A stretch of 49,922 bases of DNA from Ignavibacteriales bacterium (GTDB lineage: Bacteria; Bacteroidota; Ignavibacteria; Ignavibacteriales; Ignavibacteriaceae): positions 1 to 49,922 of the forward strand of contig JAGUYG010000045.1 of the NCBI GenBank assembly GCA_020061465.1, given 5' to 3'. Positions 7,606 through 16,131 of this stretch are shown here, in pieces. How positions within the stretch are numbered: the first letter of the stretch is position 1; each line of letters opens with the position of its first letter. Both the position numbers and the translations under genes were made by a program. A model generated the notes under the pieces. That model saw nothing but the letters and a program-made list of their open reading frames with translations. It was not told the origin of the DNA and searched no databases.

Positions 7606-8922
7606 ATGAAAAAAAGCTTCGTATTAATTTTACTTTTTTTAACAGGCTCTTTGTATGCGCAGGTAAAAGAGCTAACGCTTGAAGAAAGCATACGAATAGG
7701 TTTAAGCAGCAGCAAAAATCTGATCATATCAAATTCGAAATTAAATGCTGCAAGCGCTAAGACGGATGAGATTACCTCGCAGCTTTTACCGCAGCTTAAA
7801 TTCAGCGCTTCATACACAAGATTGAGCGATATACCGCCTTTTGAAGTTGTAATGCCATTTCTTCCGCAGCCTATTCTGATTCAGGAGCCAATATTAAACT
7901 CATACAATCTGCGGCTTTCATTGCAGCAGCCAATATTTACTGGCTTTCGTCTATCTTCATTAAGATCTGCTGCGAAGTTTTCCGAAGATGCTGTAAAGTT
8001 CGAATACTCTGCGGAGGTAAATGAGGAGGCTTTTCAAATTATATCTGCATTTTGGAATTACCATCGAGCGAAAAAAGTAAAACAATCGGTAGAAGAAAAT
8101 TTAAAAAGCATTAAAGCTCACGTTGAGGATACGAAAAACTTTCTTGAAAATGGTTTAGTCACAATCAACGATCTGCTTAAGCTCGAAGTGCAGCATTCAA
8201 CTCTTGAACTAAAATTAATTGAAGCAATTAATAATGAAAGCATCGCAAGAACTTTATTCAATAAGTCTGTCGGACTTCCGCTTGCTCAGCAAACTGATAT
8301 TATACCTCCACAAATAAATATTTCGGAGGAGATGTCAAATTATGATCAATTGATTTCTGAGGCTCTTTCAAACAGAAACGAACTTAAATCAATCGACCTT
8401 CGCGTAAAGGCAAGCAAAGAAAATTTGCGTGCATCACGCTCGGGATGGTTTCCGTCATTAGCTTTGTATTCAAATTACTATTACGCACGTCCCAATCAAA
8501 GAATAATGCCGGCTAAAGATAAATTCGATGATACGTGGGACGTTGGAGTATCTTTTAATTGGGATTTATGGACGTGGGGTTATCATTCTGCGCAAGCAGA
8601 ACAATCGGAGCAGCTTTTAATTCAAACTCAAACAAAACTTGATCAGCTAAAAGAAAATATCGAAGTAGAAGTTTATAACAATTATTTATTGCTTACTGCT
8701 TCATATAATAAAATAGAAGTGAGCCGAAAAAACGTTGAGTATGCTGAAGAAAATTATCGGATAACAAAAGAAAAATATTCACAGCAGTTAGCTACATCAA
8801 CAGACCTGATTGATGCCGAAGCAAGTCTGCTTCAAGCCGAAACTGAATTAACAAATTCAATAGTTGAATATAATTTATTAAAAGTAAGGCTTGAGAAGGC
8901 AGTCGGGAGGAGGATATATTAA
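7606..8922 (+). CDS. TolC family outer-membrane efflux channel
   Basis: A signal peptide covers residues 1-19 and ends in LYAQ. Then comes the TolC start LTLEESIRIGLSSSKNLIISN and two related halves of long helices with beta segments (LRLSLQQPIFTGFRLSS in the first, DVGVSFNWDLWTWG in the second). The 438-residue length is usual for the family. The start follows the ATPase stop after 1 base. It should form the outer-membrane duct for the exporter. Its stop codon directly abuts the left heptamer array of cassette B. Confidence 0.92.
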   Translation: MKKSFVLILLFLTGSLYAQVKELTLEESIRIGLSSSKNLIISNSKLNAASAKTDEITSQLLPQLKFSASYTRLSDIPPFEVVMPFLPQPILIQEPILNSYNLRLSLQQPIFTGFRLSSLRSAAKFSEDAVKFEYSAEVNEEAFQIISAFWNYHRAKKVKQSVEENLKSIKAHVEDTKNFLENGLVTINDLLKLEVQHSTLELKLIEAINNESIARTLFNKSVGLPLAQQTDIIPPQINISEEMSNYDQLISEALSNRNELKSIDLRVKASKENLRASRSGWFPSLALYSNYYYARPNQRIMPAKDKFDDTWDVGVSFNWDLWTWGYHSAQAEQSEQLLIQTQTKLDQLKENIEVEVYNNYLLLTASYNKIEVSRKNVEYAEENYRITKEKYSQQLATSTDLIDAEASLLQAETELTNSIVEYNLLKVRLEKAVGRRIY

Positions 8923-9385
8923 GAAGTCAGAAGTCAGAAGTCAGAAGTCAGAAGTCAGAAGGATTTGACCAAAGATTAATCAAATCATTCATAAGCAAAA
9001 AAGGAGTAAATCATGAAATCAAAATCTTTCAAAGAACTCATTGTATGGCAGAAGGCTCATCAATTCGTGCTTGCTGTTTACAAAATGACTAAGGCGTTTC
9101 CGAAGGAAGAATTATTCGGACTAACTTCTCAATTCAGAAGAGCTGCGGTTTCTATTCCAGCAAATATTGCAGAGGGATACAGAAAAAGAGGCAAAGCCGA
9201 CAAAGCAAAATATTTAAACATATCGGAAGGCTCACTTGAAGAATGTAAATATTATTTAATACTCGCAGAAGATTTGAGATACGCAAAGACAGAAAAAGAA
9301 AATCTTTTAGCAGAAGAAGTAAGCAAATTGTTAAATGCCTATTCAAGCAAAATTCTAACTTCTGACTCCTGACTTCTGTCTTCTG
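8923..9385 (+). mobile_element. IVS-like cassette B: four-helix-bundle gene between inverted arms of a 7-nt repeat
   Basis: The left arm is five tandem GAAGTCA heptamers (8923-8957) plus a partial unit, starting right after the tolC stop. The right arm (9358-9385) is ACTTCTG, ACTCCTG, ACTTCTG, TCTTCTG, complementary to the left array at about 26 of 28 positions. Between them is a single four-helix-bundle gene whose last four codons and stop lie in the right arm. The next ATPase starts 9 bases after the right arm. The plan matches cassette A but the repeat sequence and period differ. Confidence 0.65.
9013..9372 (+). CDS. Four-helix-bundle protein (23S rRNA IVS/S23 family), copy B
   Basis: At 119 residues it is the standard length for the family. 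It carries FKELIVWQKAHQFVLAVY near the start and the hallmark FRRAAVSIPANIAEGYRKRG, followed by the helix KAKYLNISEGSLEECKYYL. It is all-helical and basic, and probably an oligomeric nucleic-acid-binding bundle; its function is unknown. AAGGAG (9001-9006) lies 6 bases before the ATG. The C-terminus (TSDS and stop) is encoded by the right repeat arm of its cassette, so gene and arm are physically joined. It matches copy A mainly at the two family motifs. Confidence 0.9.
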   Translation: MKSKSFKELIVWQKAHQFVLAVYKMTKAFPKEELFGLTSQFRRAAVSIPANIAEGYRKRGKADKAKYLNISEGSLEECKYYLILAEDLRYAKTEKENLLAEEVSKLLNAYSSKILTSDS

Positions 9386-9394
9386 GAAAAAATT

Positions 9395-10321
9395 ATGAAT
9401 AGTATCGAAGTAAATAATCTCTCAAAAAAATTCGGTAGCTTTACTGCTGTTGATAAAGTCTCATTCAATGTGAAAGAAGGTCAAATATTCGGATTTCTTG
9501 GTGCAAACGGAGCAGGTAAATCAACCACAATCAGGATGCTTTGCGGAATACTTGAACCGACCGAAGGAGATGCGTTTGTTGCTGGTTTCAGTGTGAAGAA
9601 AGAATCGGATAAAGTGAAAAAAAATATCGGTTATATGTCGCAAAGATTTTCTCTATATAACGATTTAACAGTTGAGGAGAACATAGAATTTTTCGGCGGA
9701 GTTTACGGCTTGGAAGGCAATCTTCTTGAAGAAAGGGAAAAGTGGGTGTTAAAAATTTCTCAGCTCGAAGGAAAAGAAAAAGTATTAACCGATTCACTTC
9801 CGGGAGGAATTAAGCAGCGGTTGGCGTTAGGAACAGCAGTTATTCACAAACCCAAAATACTCTTCCTTGATGAACCAACAAGCGGAGTTGATCCGATCAG
9901 CAGAAGAAATTTTTGGGAATTGATCAATGATCTTTCACAAGAAGGTATTACAGTTCTTGTTACAACTCATTACCTTGAAGAAGCCGAATATTGCGAAAAT
10001 CTTATTCTAATTAATGCAGGAAAGCTTATTGCGCAGGGCACTCCTAAATTCTTAAAGACAAATTATATTCAAAATCCGATACTTGAAATAGAATGCACTA
10101 ATGTAGTTGATGCAATGAGCATTCTGCAGAATGAAAACTATATTGAAGAGATATCCATCTTCGGCAATTCGATTCATGCAATGCTGAATGAAAATTTCAC
10201 GGATAATTCGCAGATATATCAATCGTTTTCGAACAATTCTGAAATTGCAGTTAAGAGAATTGATAAAATCGTACCAACTCTTGAAGATGTTTTCATTCAT
10301 CTCTTAGAAAAAGGAAATTAA
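9395..10321 (+). CDS. ABC exporter ATPase, YbhF C-half type
   Basis: It has Walker A GANGAGKST (36-44), Q-loop YMSQRF, a signature altered to LPGGIKQ (135-141, Ser to Pro), Walker B ILFLDEP and a normal H-loop TTHYLEEAE (His192). The defects complement those of the first ATPase. In a head-to-tail heterodimer this Walker A and His meet the intact LSGG of the partner, giving one canonical site, while the second site pairs a proline H-loop with LPGG. It is a partner of the two permeases downstream (5 bases to the next start). The start follows the right arm of cassette B without a recognisable ribosome site. Confidence 0.9.
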   Translation: MNSIEVNNLSKKFGSFTAVDKVSFNVKEGQIFGFLGANGAGKSTTIRMLCGILEPTEGDAFVAGFSVKKESDKVKKNIGYMSQRFSLYNDLTVEENIEFFGGVYGLEGNLLEEREKWVLKISQLEGKEKVLTDSLPGGIKQRLALGTAVIHKPKILFLDEPTSGVDPISRRNFWELINDLSQEGITVLVTTHYLEEAEYCENLILINAGKLIAQGTPKFLKTNYIQNPILEIECTNVVDAMSILQNENYIEEISIFGNSIHAMLNENFTDNSQIYQSFSNNSEIAVKRIDKIVPTLEDVFIHLLEKGN

Positions 10322-10326
10322 ATAGC

Positions 10327-11463
10327 ATGAGAGTTCGAAGAGCAAAGGCAATTGTAAAAAAAGAGTTTAAGCATCTCTTTAGAGATTACCGGATGCTTTT
10401 GATATTATTATTATTTCCAGCATTCTTACTTGTAATTTTTGGATACGCTGTAAACTTCGACGTCAAAAATATTAAGCTTGCTGTTTACGATGAGGAACGA
10501 TCGGATGTGAGCCGAAGTTTTGTTACTTCATTAGTTAATTCGGAATACTTTACGCTCGTTGGTTATATTGAACGCGAATCGGATATTAAAAAAACTTTGG
10601 ATGAAAAGACTGCACAGTGTGTAATCGTTATTCCGAAAAACTTAAGCCGTAATTTCTATGCAGGAAGACAGAGTCAAATTCAGTTTCTTATAGATGGAGT
10701 TGCCGGAAATACAGCAGTAATTATGAAGAACTATATTACTGCTGCAGTGCGATCATTCAACGGCAAATTGATTGAATTGAGGGCAGCGCGGTTCGGCATT
10801 AAGCAATCAATTCCAATTGACTTTCATCCGTTATTTTGGTTCAATCCCGAACTGCAATCTACTAAGTTTTTAATTCCCGGTTTAATTGCAATGATACTTG
10901 TCATCACTGCGGTTGTTAGCGTTTCGCTTTCATTGGTTCGAGAAAAAGAACGTGGTACGATGGAGCAAATAAACGTGTCGCCGATAAAATCAACTGAACT
11001 TCTCTTCGGAAAAACAATGCCTTATGTTGTTTTAGCACTTATCAATGCGGCACTCATACTTATCGTTGGTTATTTTTTGTTTGACATAGAAGTAAAAGGA
11101 AGTATACTGTTATTGTTTCTAACAACTTTGTTATTTCTTTTTGCATCGACAAGCATGGGTATATTGATTTCAACAATATCTGATTCGCAGCAAGTTGCTT
11201 TTTCGCTTGCTACTTTTGCATCGCTGCTGCCGTCGGTTATACTGTCGGGATTTATATTCCCGATTGAAAGCATGCCATGGATAATTCAAATCTTTACAAA
11301 TATTACTCCCGCGAAGTTTTTTATAGTAATTCTTCGGGCAATTATACTTCGCGGAGTAGGAATTGAAGCGATCTGGCTTGATATAATATATTTATTGCTG
11401 TTTGCATTTGTCTTTCTTTTGCTGGCAAATATTATTTACTTAAGGAAGGAAAGAACCGCTTAA
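10327..11463 (+). CDS. ABC-2 type permease (YbhR/YbhS-like), first of two
   Basis: One membrane helix lies at about residues 22-43 after a basic N-terminus (KKEFKHLFRDYRMLLILLLF). A periplasmic domain of about 140 residues follows, then a cluster of about five C-terminal helices including the conserved VREKERGTMEQINVSPI loop. This is the ABC-2 exporter layout. It pairs with the next gene to form the transmembrane heterodimer. It starts 5 bases after the ATPase stop, with an alternative internal context unlikely because the basic N-terminus is well conserved in the family. Confidence 0.9.
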   Translation: MRVRRAKAIVKKEFKHLFRDYRMLLILLLFPAFLLVIFGYAVNFDVKNIKLAVYDEERSDVSRSFVTSLVNSEYFTLVGYIERESDIKKTLDEKTAQCVIVIPKNLSRNFYAGRQSQIQFLIDGVAGNTAVIMKNYITAAVRSFNGKLIELRAARFGIKQSIPIDFHPLFWFNPELQSTKFLIPGLIAMILVITAVVSVSLSLVREKERGTMEQINVSPIKSTELLFGKTMPYVVLALINAALILIVGYFLFDIEVKGSILLLFLTTLLFLFASTSMGILISTISDSQQVAFSLATFASLLPSVILSGFIFPIESMPWIIQIFTNITPAKFFIVILRAIILRGVGIEAIWLDIIYLLLFAFVFLLLANIIYLRKERTA

Positions 11464-11489
11464 TATTTTTTAATGGATATGAATAAATA

Positions 11490-12620
11490 ATGAAAACTAT
11501 TCTACATATTATTAAAAAAGAGTTCCTGCAATTCAAAAGAGACCCGCGCATGTTTGGAATTATACTGGTGGCGCCGGTAGTTCAATTAATTCTGTTGGGT
11601 TATGCAGCCAACCTCGATGTGGAAAAAGTACACACACTGATATTGGATTATGATAAAACTTTTACAAGCAGAGAGTTGATTTCCGAATTTGAAAGTTCCG
11701 GTTTTTTTTCAATGGATTATTACGCAGAAAATTATGCTGAAGTTATTAAGCGAATCAACAGTGCACAAGTTTTAACCGCATTAGTTATTCCGAAAGATTT
11801 TGAAAAAAAATTAAAACGAAATGAAACTGTTCGACTGCAGGCTATTTTCGATGGATCCGACGGCAACACCGCATCAATTGCAGCAGGATATATTGCACAA
11901 ATTATTGCAAAATATTCTCAGGACACCATGATTGAATATCTGGAAAAGAGCGGGAAAAAATTTTCACCGTTAGGTGAGATTACGCCGGAAGTAAGGGTTT
12001 GGTATAATCCTTATTTAAAAACCCGTTACTTTATGGTTCCAGGAATTGTCGGATTGCTGCTCAGCATCGTAACGCTTATCTTAACCTCGCTTGCCATTGT
12101 TAAAGAAAAAGAGATCGGAACACTCGAACAATTAATTGTTACTCCCATCAAACCATACCAGATGATAGCCGGCAAAATTATTCCATTCATTATTCTTGGA
12201 TTTGTCTCGGTAATTATTGTAATAACCGCTATGGGATTATTATTCAATATTCCTGTAAGAGGAAGCATTGTCTTTCTCTTCGGTTCAGCCTTTCTTTATA
12301 TTCTTTCGACTTTGGGATTAGGGTTATTTGTATCGACAATTTCTAAAACGCAGCAGCAAGCAATGATGATTGCAATCTTCGCCATAATGATGCCGATGGT
12401 TTATCTATCGGGATTTGCATTTCCCATCGAAAATATGCCCGATATAATTCAATATATCAGCTATGTAATTCCGTTAAGATATTTTATAACGATAATACGC
12501 GGTGTAATCTTAAAAGGAATTGGTTTCGCAGAACTATGGAGTGAAGCTGGAATGCTGCTGCTAATGGGAATAGTGATTTTATATTTGAGTTCTTTAAGAT
12601 TCAAAAGAAAACTTGAATGA
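11490..12620 (+). CDS. ABC-2 type permease (YbhR/YbhS-like), second of two
   Basis: It has the same topology as the preceding permease: basic start KKEFLQFKRDPRMFGI, membrane helix, external domain, and C-terminal helices with VKEKEIGTLEQLIVTPIKP. The two are paralogous and are expected to form the exporter heterodimer with the two ATPases. This is the last recognisable gene of the efflux operon; a 38-codon frame and a direct-repeat cluster follow. The substrate cannot be read from sequence. YbhFSR relatives export cationic drugs or fluoroquinolone-like compounds in E. coli, which is only a hint here. Confidence 0.9.
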   Translation: MKTILHIIKKEFLQFKRDPRMFGIILVAPVVQLILLGYAANLDVEKVHTLILDYDKTFTSRELISEFESSGFFSMDYYAENYAEVIKRINSAQVLTALVIPKDFEKKLKRNETVRLQAIFDGSDGNTASIAAGYIAQIIAKYSQDTMIEYLEKSGKKFSPLGEITPEVRVWYNPYLKTRYFMVPGIVGLLLSIVTLILTSLAIVKEKEIGTLEQLIVTPIKPYQMIAGKIIPFIILGFVSVIIVITAMGLLFNIPVRGSIVFLFGSAFLYILSTLGLGLFVSTISKTQQQAMMIAIFAIMMPMVYLSGFAFPIENMPDIIQYISYVIPLRYFITIIRGVILKGIGFAELWSEAGMLLLMGIVILYLSSLRFKRKLE

Positions 12621-12646
12621 TCGATGAAAATTAGAGGCAATTTAAA

Positions 12647-12763
12647 ATGAAACTGAAAAAATGCATACTGACTGAAATGATTGAACATCTCGATTCAATT
12701 TCTGCAAAAGCAATTGAACTCGAGAAAAAATATTTTAAAGAATTTGATAATTCTATTTTGTAA
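12647..12763 (+). CDS. Possible 38-residue small protein at the operon end
   Basis: The frame starts MKLKKCILTEMIEHLDSI and ends KEFDNSIL. It is predicted to be one or two amphipathic helices rich in Lys and Glu. It starts 26 bases after the permease stop with a purine-rich stretch (GAGG) upstream. It resembles nothing I recognise. It may be a real small protein, a decayed gene fragment or chance. TTCGTG direct repeats follow at once. Confidence 0.3.
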   Translation: MKLKKCILTEMIEHLDSISAKAIELEKKYFKEFDNSIL

Positions 12764-12767
12764 ATCA

Positions 12768-12797
12768 TTCGTGAAAATTCGTGTTAATTCGTGGCTG
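12768..12797. repeat. Three 10-nt direct repeats beginning TTCGTG
   Basis: TTCGTGAAAA, TTCGTGTTAA and TTCGTGGCTG follow each other exactly at a 10-base period. Arrays of this style (CGTG-containing decamers) are familiar as dispersed intergenic repeats in this group. No inverted partner was seen nearby, so this may be a solo arm. The array lies between the end of the efflux operon and the cyclase gene. Confidence 0.7.
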
Positions 12798-12870
12798 GAT
12801 TTATACCTCGACGTATTCCGGCAAACTAAACAAAACGTAACTCGTTAAGCAGCGAACCTTATAAAAAATT

Positions 12871-14154
12871 ATGAAATCCAAACAGTATGAAGAGCATTTT
12901 TACCAAGAGACGTTAGCTCACGAAAGATTTAAGCAGAAAATCCTTGCCTCTGTCATCGGGGTAATACTTCTTGGCATCGGCATAAATTTCCTCATTCAAA
13001 AGGAAGTTTATTTAAAGGCATTTGTTAACATCACTTACTTTTACTTAGTATTTCTCCTTCTCTTTTTTTTAATCGTCCGTGCTTTAATCATAAATAAAGT
13101 TATAGAGAGATGGATAAAGAACAAGCGGAGAATAAATCCGGCATTTAGATACATAAACTCATTTGTAGAAGTCAGCATTCCATCGCTGGCAATACTGTTG
13201 TACGTAAATAATATGCCTGTTATCGCTGCACTTACGACTCCTGCTGTTTTGCTTTACTTCATCTTCATAATTTTATCAACTCTTGAACTTGATTTTAAGC
13301 TAAGCGTTTTTGTAGGGCTAACTGCATCAATCCAATATACGGTTATCGTTCTTGTATATCTAAAATATGTTGAGGTAACACCGGAAAATTATATTCAAAC
13401 AGAAATCATTTACTATTGGGGAAGATCGATGCTGATTCTGCTGAGCGGAATTATATCGGGACTTGTTGGGGAACAGATAAAGAGAAAAATAATCCGAACC
13501 TTTGAAATCAACGAAGAACGAAACCGCCTGGAAAAAGTATTCGGGCAGCAGGTATCACCCGAAATAGTTGAAGAGTTTATAAAGCACAAACTCGAAATTA
13601 AAAGCAAGAAACAGCAGGCATGTATTATGTTTTTAGATATACGCGGCTTTACAGTTTTTTGCGAAGACAAAAATCCCGAAGAAATTGTACAATATCAAAA
13701 TGATGTCTTCTCTTTTATGATAGAGATTGTAAACAAACACCGCGGTATAATAAACCAAATTTTGGGGGATGGATTTATGGCAACCTTCGGTGCACCTATT
13801 CCATCGGATGAGGATATTCAAAATGCGGTAAATGCTTCGCTTCAAATTATAGACGAATTAAATAGAAGAAATGAGAACGATACATTCCCCAATACAAAGA
13901 TTGGTATAGGGCTGCATGCCGGAGAAGTGGTTGCCGGTAATGTGGGCACTTCGTTTAGAAAACAGTATTCAATTACAGGCAATACCGTTATACTTGCTTC
14001 AAGATTAGAAAGCTTGAATAAAAAATTCAATTCGCAAATCCTTGCTTCTAAAGAAGTTGTTAAGCAAGTTAGATTGGAAGTAAAACCGGAATATATCGGC
14101 ATGGTTTCCATTAAAGGAAGAACGGAACCTCTCGAAGTGTATAAGCTCGCTTGA
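12871..14154 (+). CDS. Membrane-anchored class III nucleotide cyclase with altered active-site residues
   Basis: About six membrane helices occupy residues 25-200. A short linker with QQVSPEIVEEF precedes a class III cyclase domain (248-425). Both metal aspartates are present (Asp256 in FLDIRGF, Asp300 in LGDGF) and the transition-state arginine is kept (Arg378 in ASRLE). By alignment from memory to mammalian and cyanobacterial enzymes, the purine-selecting lysine is Gln296, its partner Asp/Thr is Ser367, and the transition-state Asn in GNTVN is Ile374. Metal binding should therefore be kept, but substrate choice and rate are uncertain. It could make cAMP slowly, use another nucleotide, or be a binding protein. 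A Crp/Fnr regulator lies at 31 kb. Confidence 0.85.
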   Translation: MKSKQYEEHFYQETLAHERFKQKILASVIGVILLGIGINFLIQKEVYLKAFVNITYFYLVFLLLFFLIVRALIINKVIERWIKNKRRINPAFRYINSFVEVSIPSLAILLYVNNMPVIAALTTPAVLLYFIFIILSTLELDFKLSVFVGLTASIQYTVIVLVYLKYVEVTPENYIQTEIIYYWGRSMLILLSGIISGLVGEQIKRKIIRTFEINEERNRLEKVFGQQVSPEIVEEFIKHKLEIKSKKQQACIMFLDIRGFTVFCEDKNPEEIVQYQNDVFSFMIEIVNKHRGIINQILGDGFMATFGAPIPSDEDIQNAVNASLQIIDELNRRNENDTFPNTKIGIGLHAGEVVAGNVGTSFRKQYSITGNTVILASRLESLNKKFNSQILASKEVVKQVRLEVKPEYIGMVSIKGRTEPLEVYKLA

Positions 14155-14169
14155 AAACTTAAAAGAGTT

Positions 14170-14195
14170 ATCCGCCTCGCCGGATTTTAATTTTT
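14170..14195 (+). terminator. Possible weak terminator after the cyclase gene
   Basis: ATCCG (14170-14174) pairs with CGGAT (14181-14185) around CCTCGC, followed by TTTTAATTTTT. The stem is only 5 bp, so termination may be partial. The remaining 160 bases before the AhpD-like gene hold nothing else I recognise. Confidence 0.4.
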
Positions 14196-14355
14196 CTCAA
14201 TTAATTTATGATTATAAAATTATTCCAGACACCACTATAATTAGCCGATTAATTCGCGGTGAAAAGCGGTCAAATCTTTGTTATATTAACAAAAGAAAAA
14301 TTACTTTTTCTGCAAACAATCTTAATCATATTTTAATTTTGTTATCGAAATAGAA

Positions 14356-14712
14356 ATGAAAAAAAACGTAACCGAAACCAGAAAATACCGTACGGAAATG
14401 AACGATAAAATCTTAAATTCAGGATTTAGAGATTTTAACAAATTCTTTGCTCTCGATAATAAGGCTTATATAAACGGCGCACTGCCTGCAAAAACAAAAG
14501 AGCTTATGGGGCTTGCCGCATCAATGGTATTACGATGCAATGATTGTATCTTTTACCATATCGATAGATCAATTCAAGAGGGAGCTACTAAAGAAGAATT
14601 ATATGAGACTTTTAACGTTGCATTAATTGTAGGCGGCTCAATCGTAATTCCTCATTTAAGGTACGCCTTTGAAATAATGGAAGATATTTTTAACCTTCCT
14701 TCGAAAGTGTAG
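14356..14712 (+). CDS. AhpD-like carboxymuconolactone decarboxylase family protein
   Basis: This 118-residue all-helical protein has the AhpD redox motif CNDCIFYH (Cys61, Cys64, His68). The preceding helix is ALPAKTKELMGLAASMVLRC and the following one EELYETFNVALIVGG, both typical of the family. AhpD-type proteins use the CxxC pair in thiol-disulfide or peroxide-related reactions; related members are decarboxylases without the cysteines. Its stop touches the start of the amidohydrolase gene, so the two are probably translated together, although no functional link is known to me. Confidence 0.85.
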   Translation: MKKNVTETRKYRTEMNDKILNSGFRDFNKFFALDNKAYINGALPAKTKELMGLAASMVLRCNDCIFYHIDRSIQEGATKEELYETFNVALIVGGSIVIPHLRYAFEIMEDIFNLPSKV

Positions 14713-14715
14713 GTG

Positions 14716-16056
14716 ATGAAAAAGAAACTGATTATTCCCAATCGTATAGTTTGTACCGATAAAGAAGGACGCATACTTAGAAATGAAACAGTTGAAATTG
14801 AATCCGGTCTAATAAAATCCATAAGACACTTTACCGAAGATGAGATAACTGAATTTGACGGCGAAGTAATACGTGCAGAATCATTAACCTTAATACCCGG
14901 ATTTATCCAAACTCATATACATCTTTGTCAGTCGCTTTTTAGAGGGCTTGCTGACGATCTTGATCTTATCGACTGGCTGCGGTTTAAAATATTTCCGCTT
15001 GAAAATGCCCACAATGAAAAATCGCTTAGTATATCCGTTCGCATTGGCTTAAATGAATTGATGCGAGGCGGAACGACAACTGTCCTGGATATGGGTACAT
15101 TGAACCATCAACAAGTAATTTTTGAAGAATTAATTAACTCCGGTATGCGCGCTTTTGCGGGTAAATGTCTGATGGACATTAATACCCTCTTCCCCGAATT
15201 CAAGAACGCTACCGATTACGAATTGGCGGAAACTTATAACCTCGCAAAAGAATATCATGGTAAATTAAATGGTAAAGTGAGATACGGATTTGCACCGAGA
15301 TTTGTCCTTTCATGCAGTGAGAAGCTGCTTAAAGAATCTAAAGAGATGATGAAAGATTTTGACGGTTCGGTTTATCATACCCATGCTTCTGAGAATCCTA
15401 GAGAATTGGAAGAAGTTCGTAAGAAATTTAATACGGAAAATATAACATACTTTAATTCGATCGGTGCACTGGATGATCATACAATTCTGGCACATTGTGT
15501 GCACATCAACTACGATGAACTAAATATATTAAAAAAGAAAAATGTAAGGGTTGCTCACTGTCCTTCTTCAAATTTAAAGCTTGGCTCGGGCATTGCCGAT
15601 ATACCTAAATTCATCGGAGAGGGAATTCAAGTATCGCTTGGCGCCGATGGTGCACCGTGCAATAATAATTTAAGTGCATTCATTGAGATGAGATTAGCTG
15701 CACTAATTCAAAAACCGATTTACGGTCCGGAAATAATGGATGCTGAAACAATTTTTCGATTAGCAACTATCGAAGGAGCCAAAGCACTTCATATTGAAAA
15801 TGAAACCGGCAGCATTGAGGCAGGGAAGAAAGCCGATTTAGTCTTGTTAGATTTAAATACCCCTTACAATTCAATGGATGATAATGACTACAACGTTTAT
15901 GGAAATATAGTTTACTCCGCATCCAGAGGAAATGTAGTTCACGTAATGATTGACGGAGAGTGGGTAGTTAAGGACGGGCAATCGCTAAATTACGATGAAC
16001 ATGAATTATATTTTACAGGCAAAACTGAATTGGATAAACTAATTGCAAGGAGTTAG
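14716..16056 (+). CDS. Amidohydrolase, MtaD/N-ethylammeline chlorohydrolase-like deaminase
   Basis: The metal-binding signature GFIQTHIHLCQSLFRGLADD lies about 65 residues in, followed by HTHASE (substrate/metal), AHCVHIN and GADGAPCNN, which supply the remaining His and the catalytic Asp. The C-terminal GSIEAGKKADLVLLDL is the usual end of the family. These enzymes deaminate 5'-methylthioadenosine or S-adenosylhomocysteine, or attack aminated heterocycles; exact specificity cannot be settled here. The frame could also start at GTG 14713 (which overlaps nothing, directly after the upstream stop); ATG 14716 was chosen. AGG just upstream may serve as a weak ribosome site. Confidence 0.88.
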   Translation: MKKKLIIPNRIVCTDKEGRILRNETVEIESGLIKSIRHFTEDEITEFDGEVIRAESLTLIPGFIQTHIHLCQSLFRGLADDLDLIDWLRFKIFPLENAHNEKSLSISVRIGLNELMRGGTTTVLDMGTLNHQQVIFEELINSGMRAFAGKCLMDINTLFPEFKNATDYELAETYNLAKEYHGKLNGKVRYGFAPRFVLSCSEKLLKESKEMMKDFDGSVYHTHASENPRELEEVRKKFNTENITYFNSIGALDDHTILAHCVHINYDELNILKKKNVRVAHCPSSNLKLGSGIADIPKFIGEGIQVSLGADGAPCNNNLSAFIEMRLAALIQKPIYGPEIMDAETIFRLATIEGAKALHIENETGSIEAGKKADLVLLDLNTPYNSMDDNDYNVYGNIVYSASRGNVVHVMIDGEWVVKDGQSLNYDEHELYFTGKTELDKLIARS

Positions 16057-16131
16057 ACGGTCGTGAAGGAAATTTATTTAATTTTTCGCATCCACATTCT
16101 CCCGGTAAAAAATTGGTTTACAGTGGATAAA

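Noticed and set aside
6053-9385. Four-helix-bundle genes as part of a 23S rRNA intervening sequence or a diversity-generating retroelement
   Set aside because: There is no rRNA sequence around them and no reverse transcriptase or variable-repeat pair in the window.
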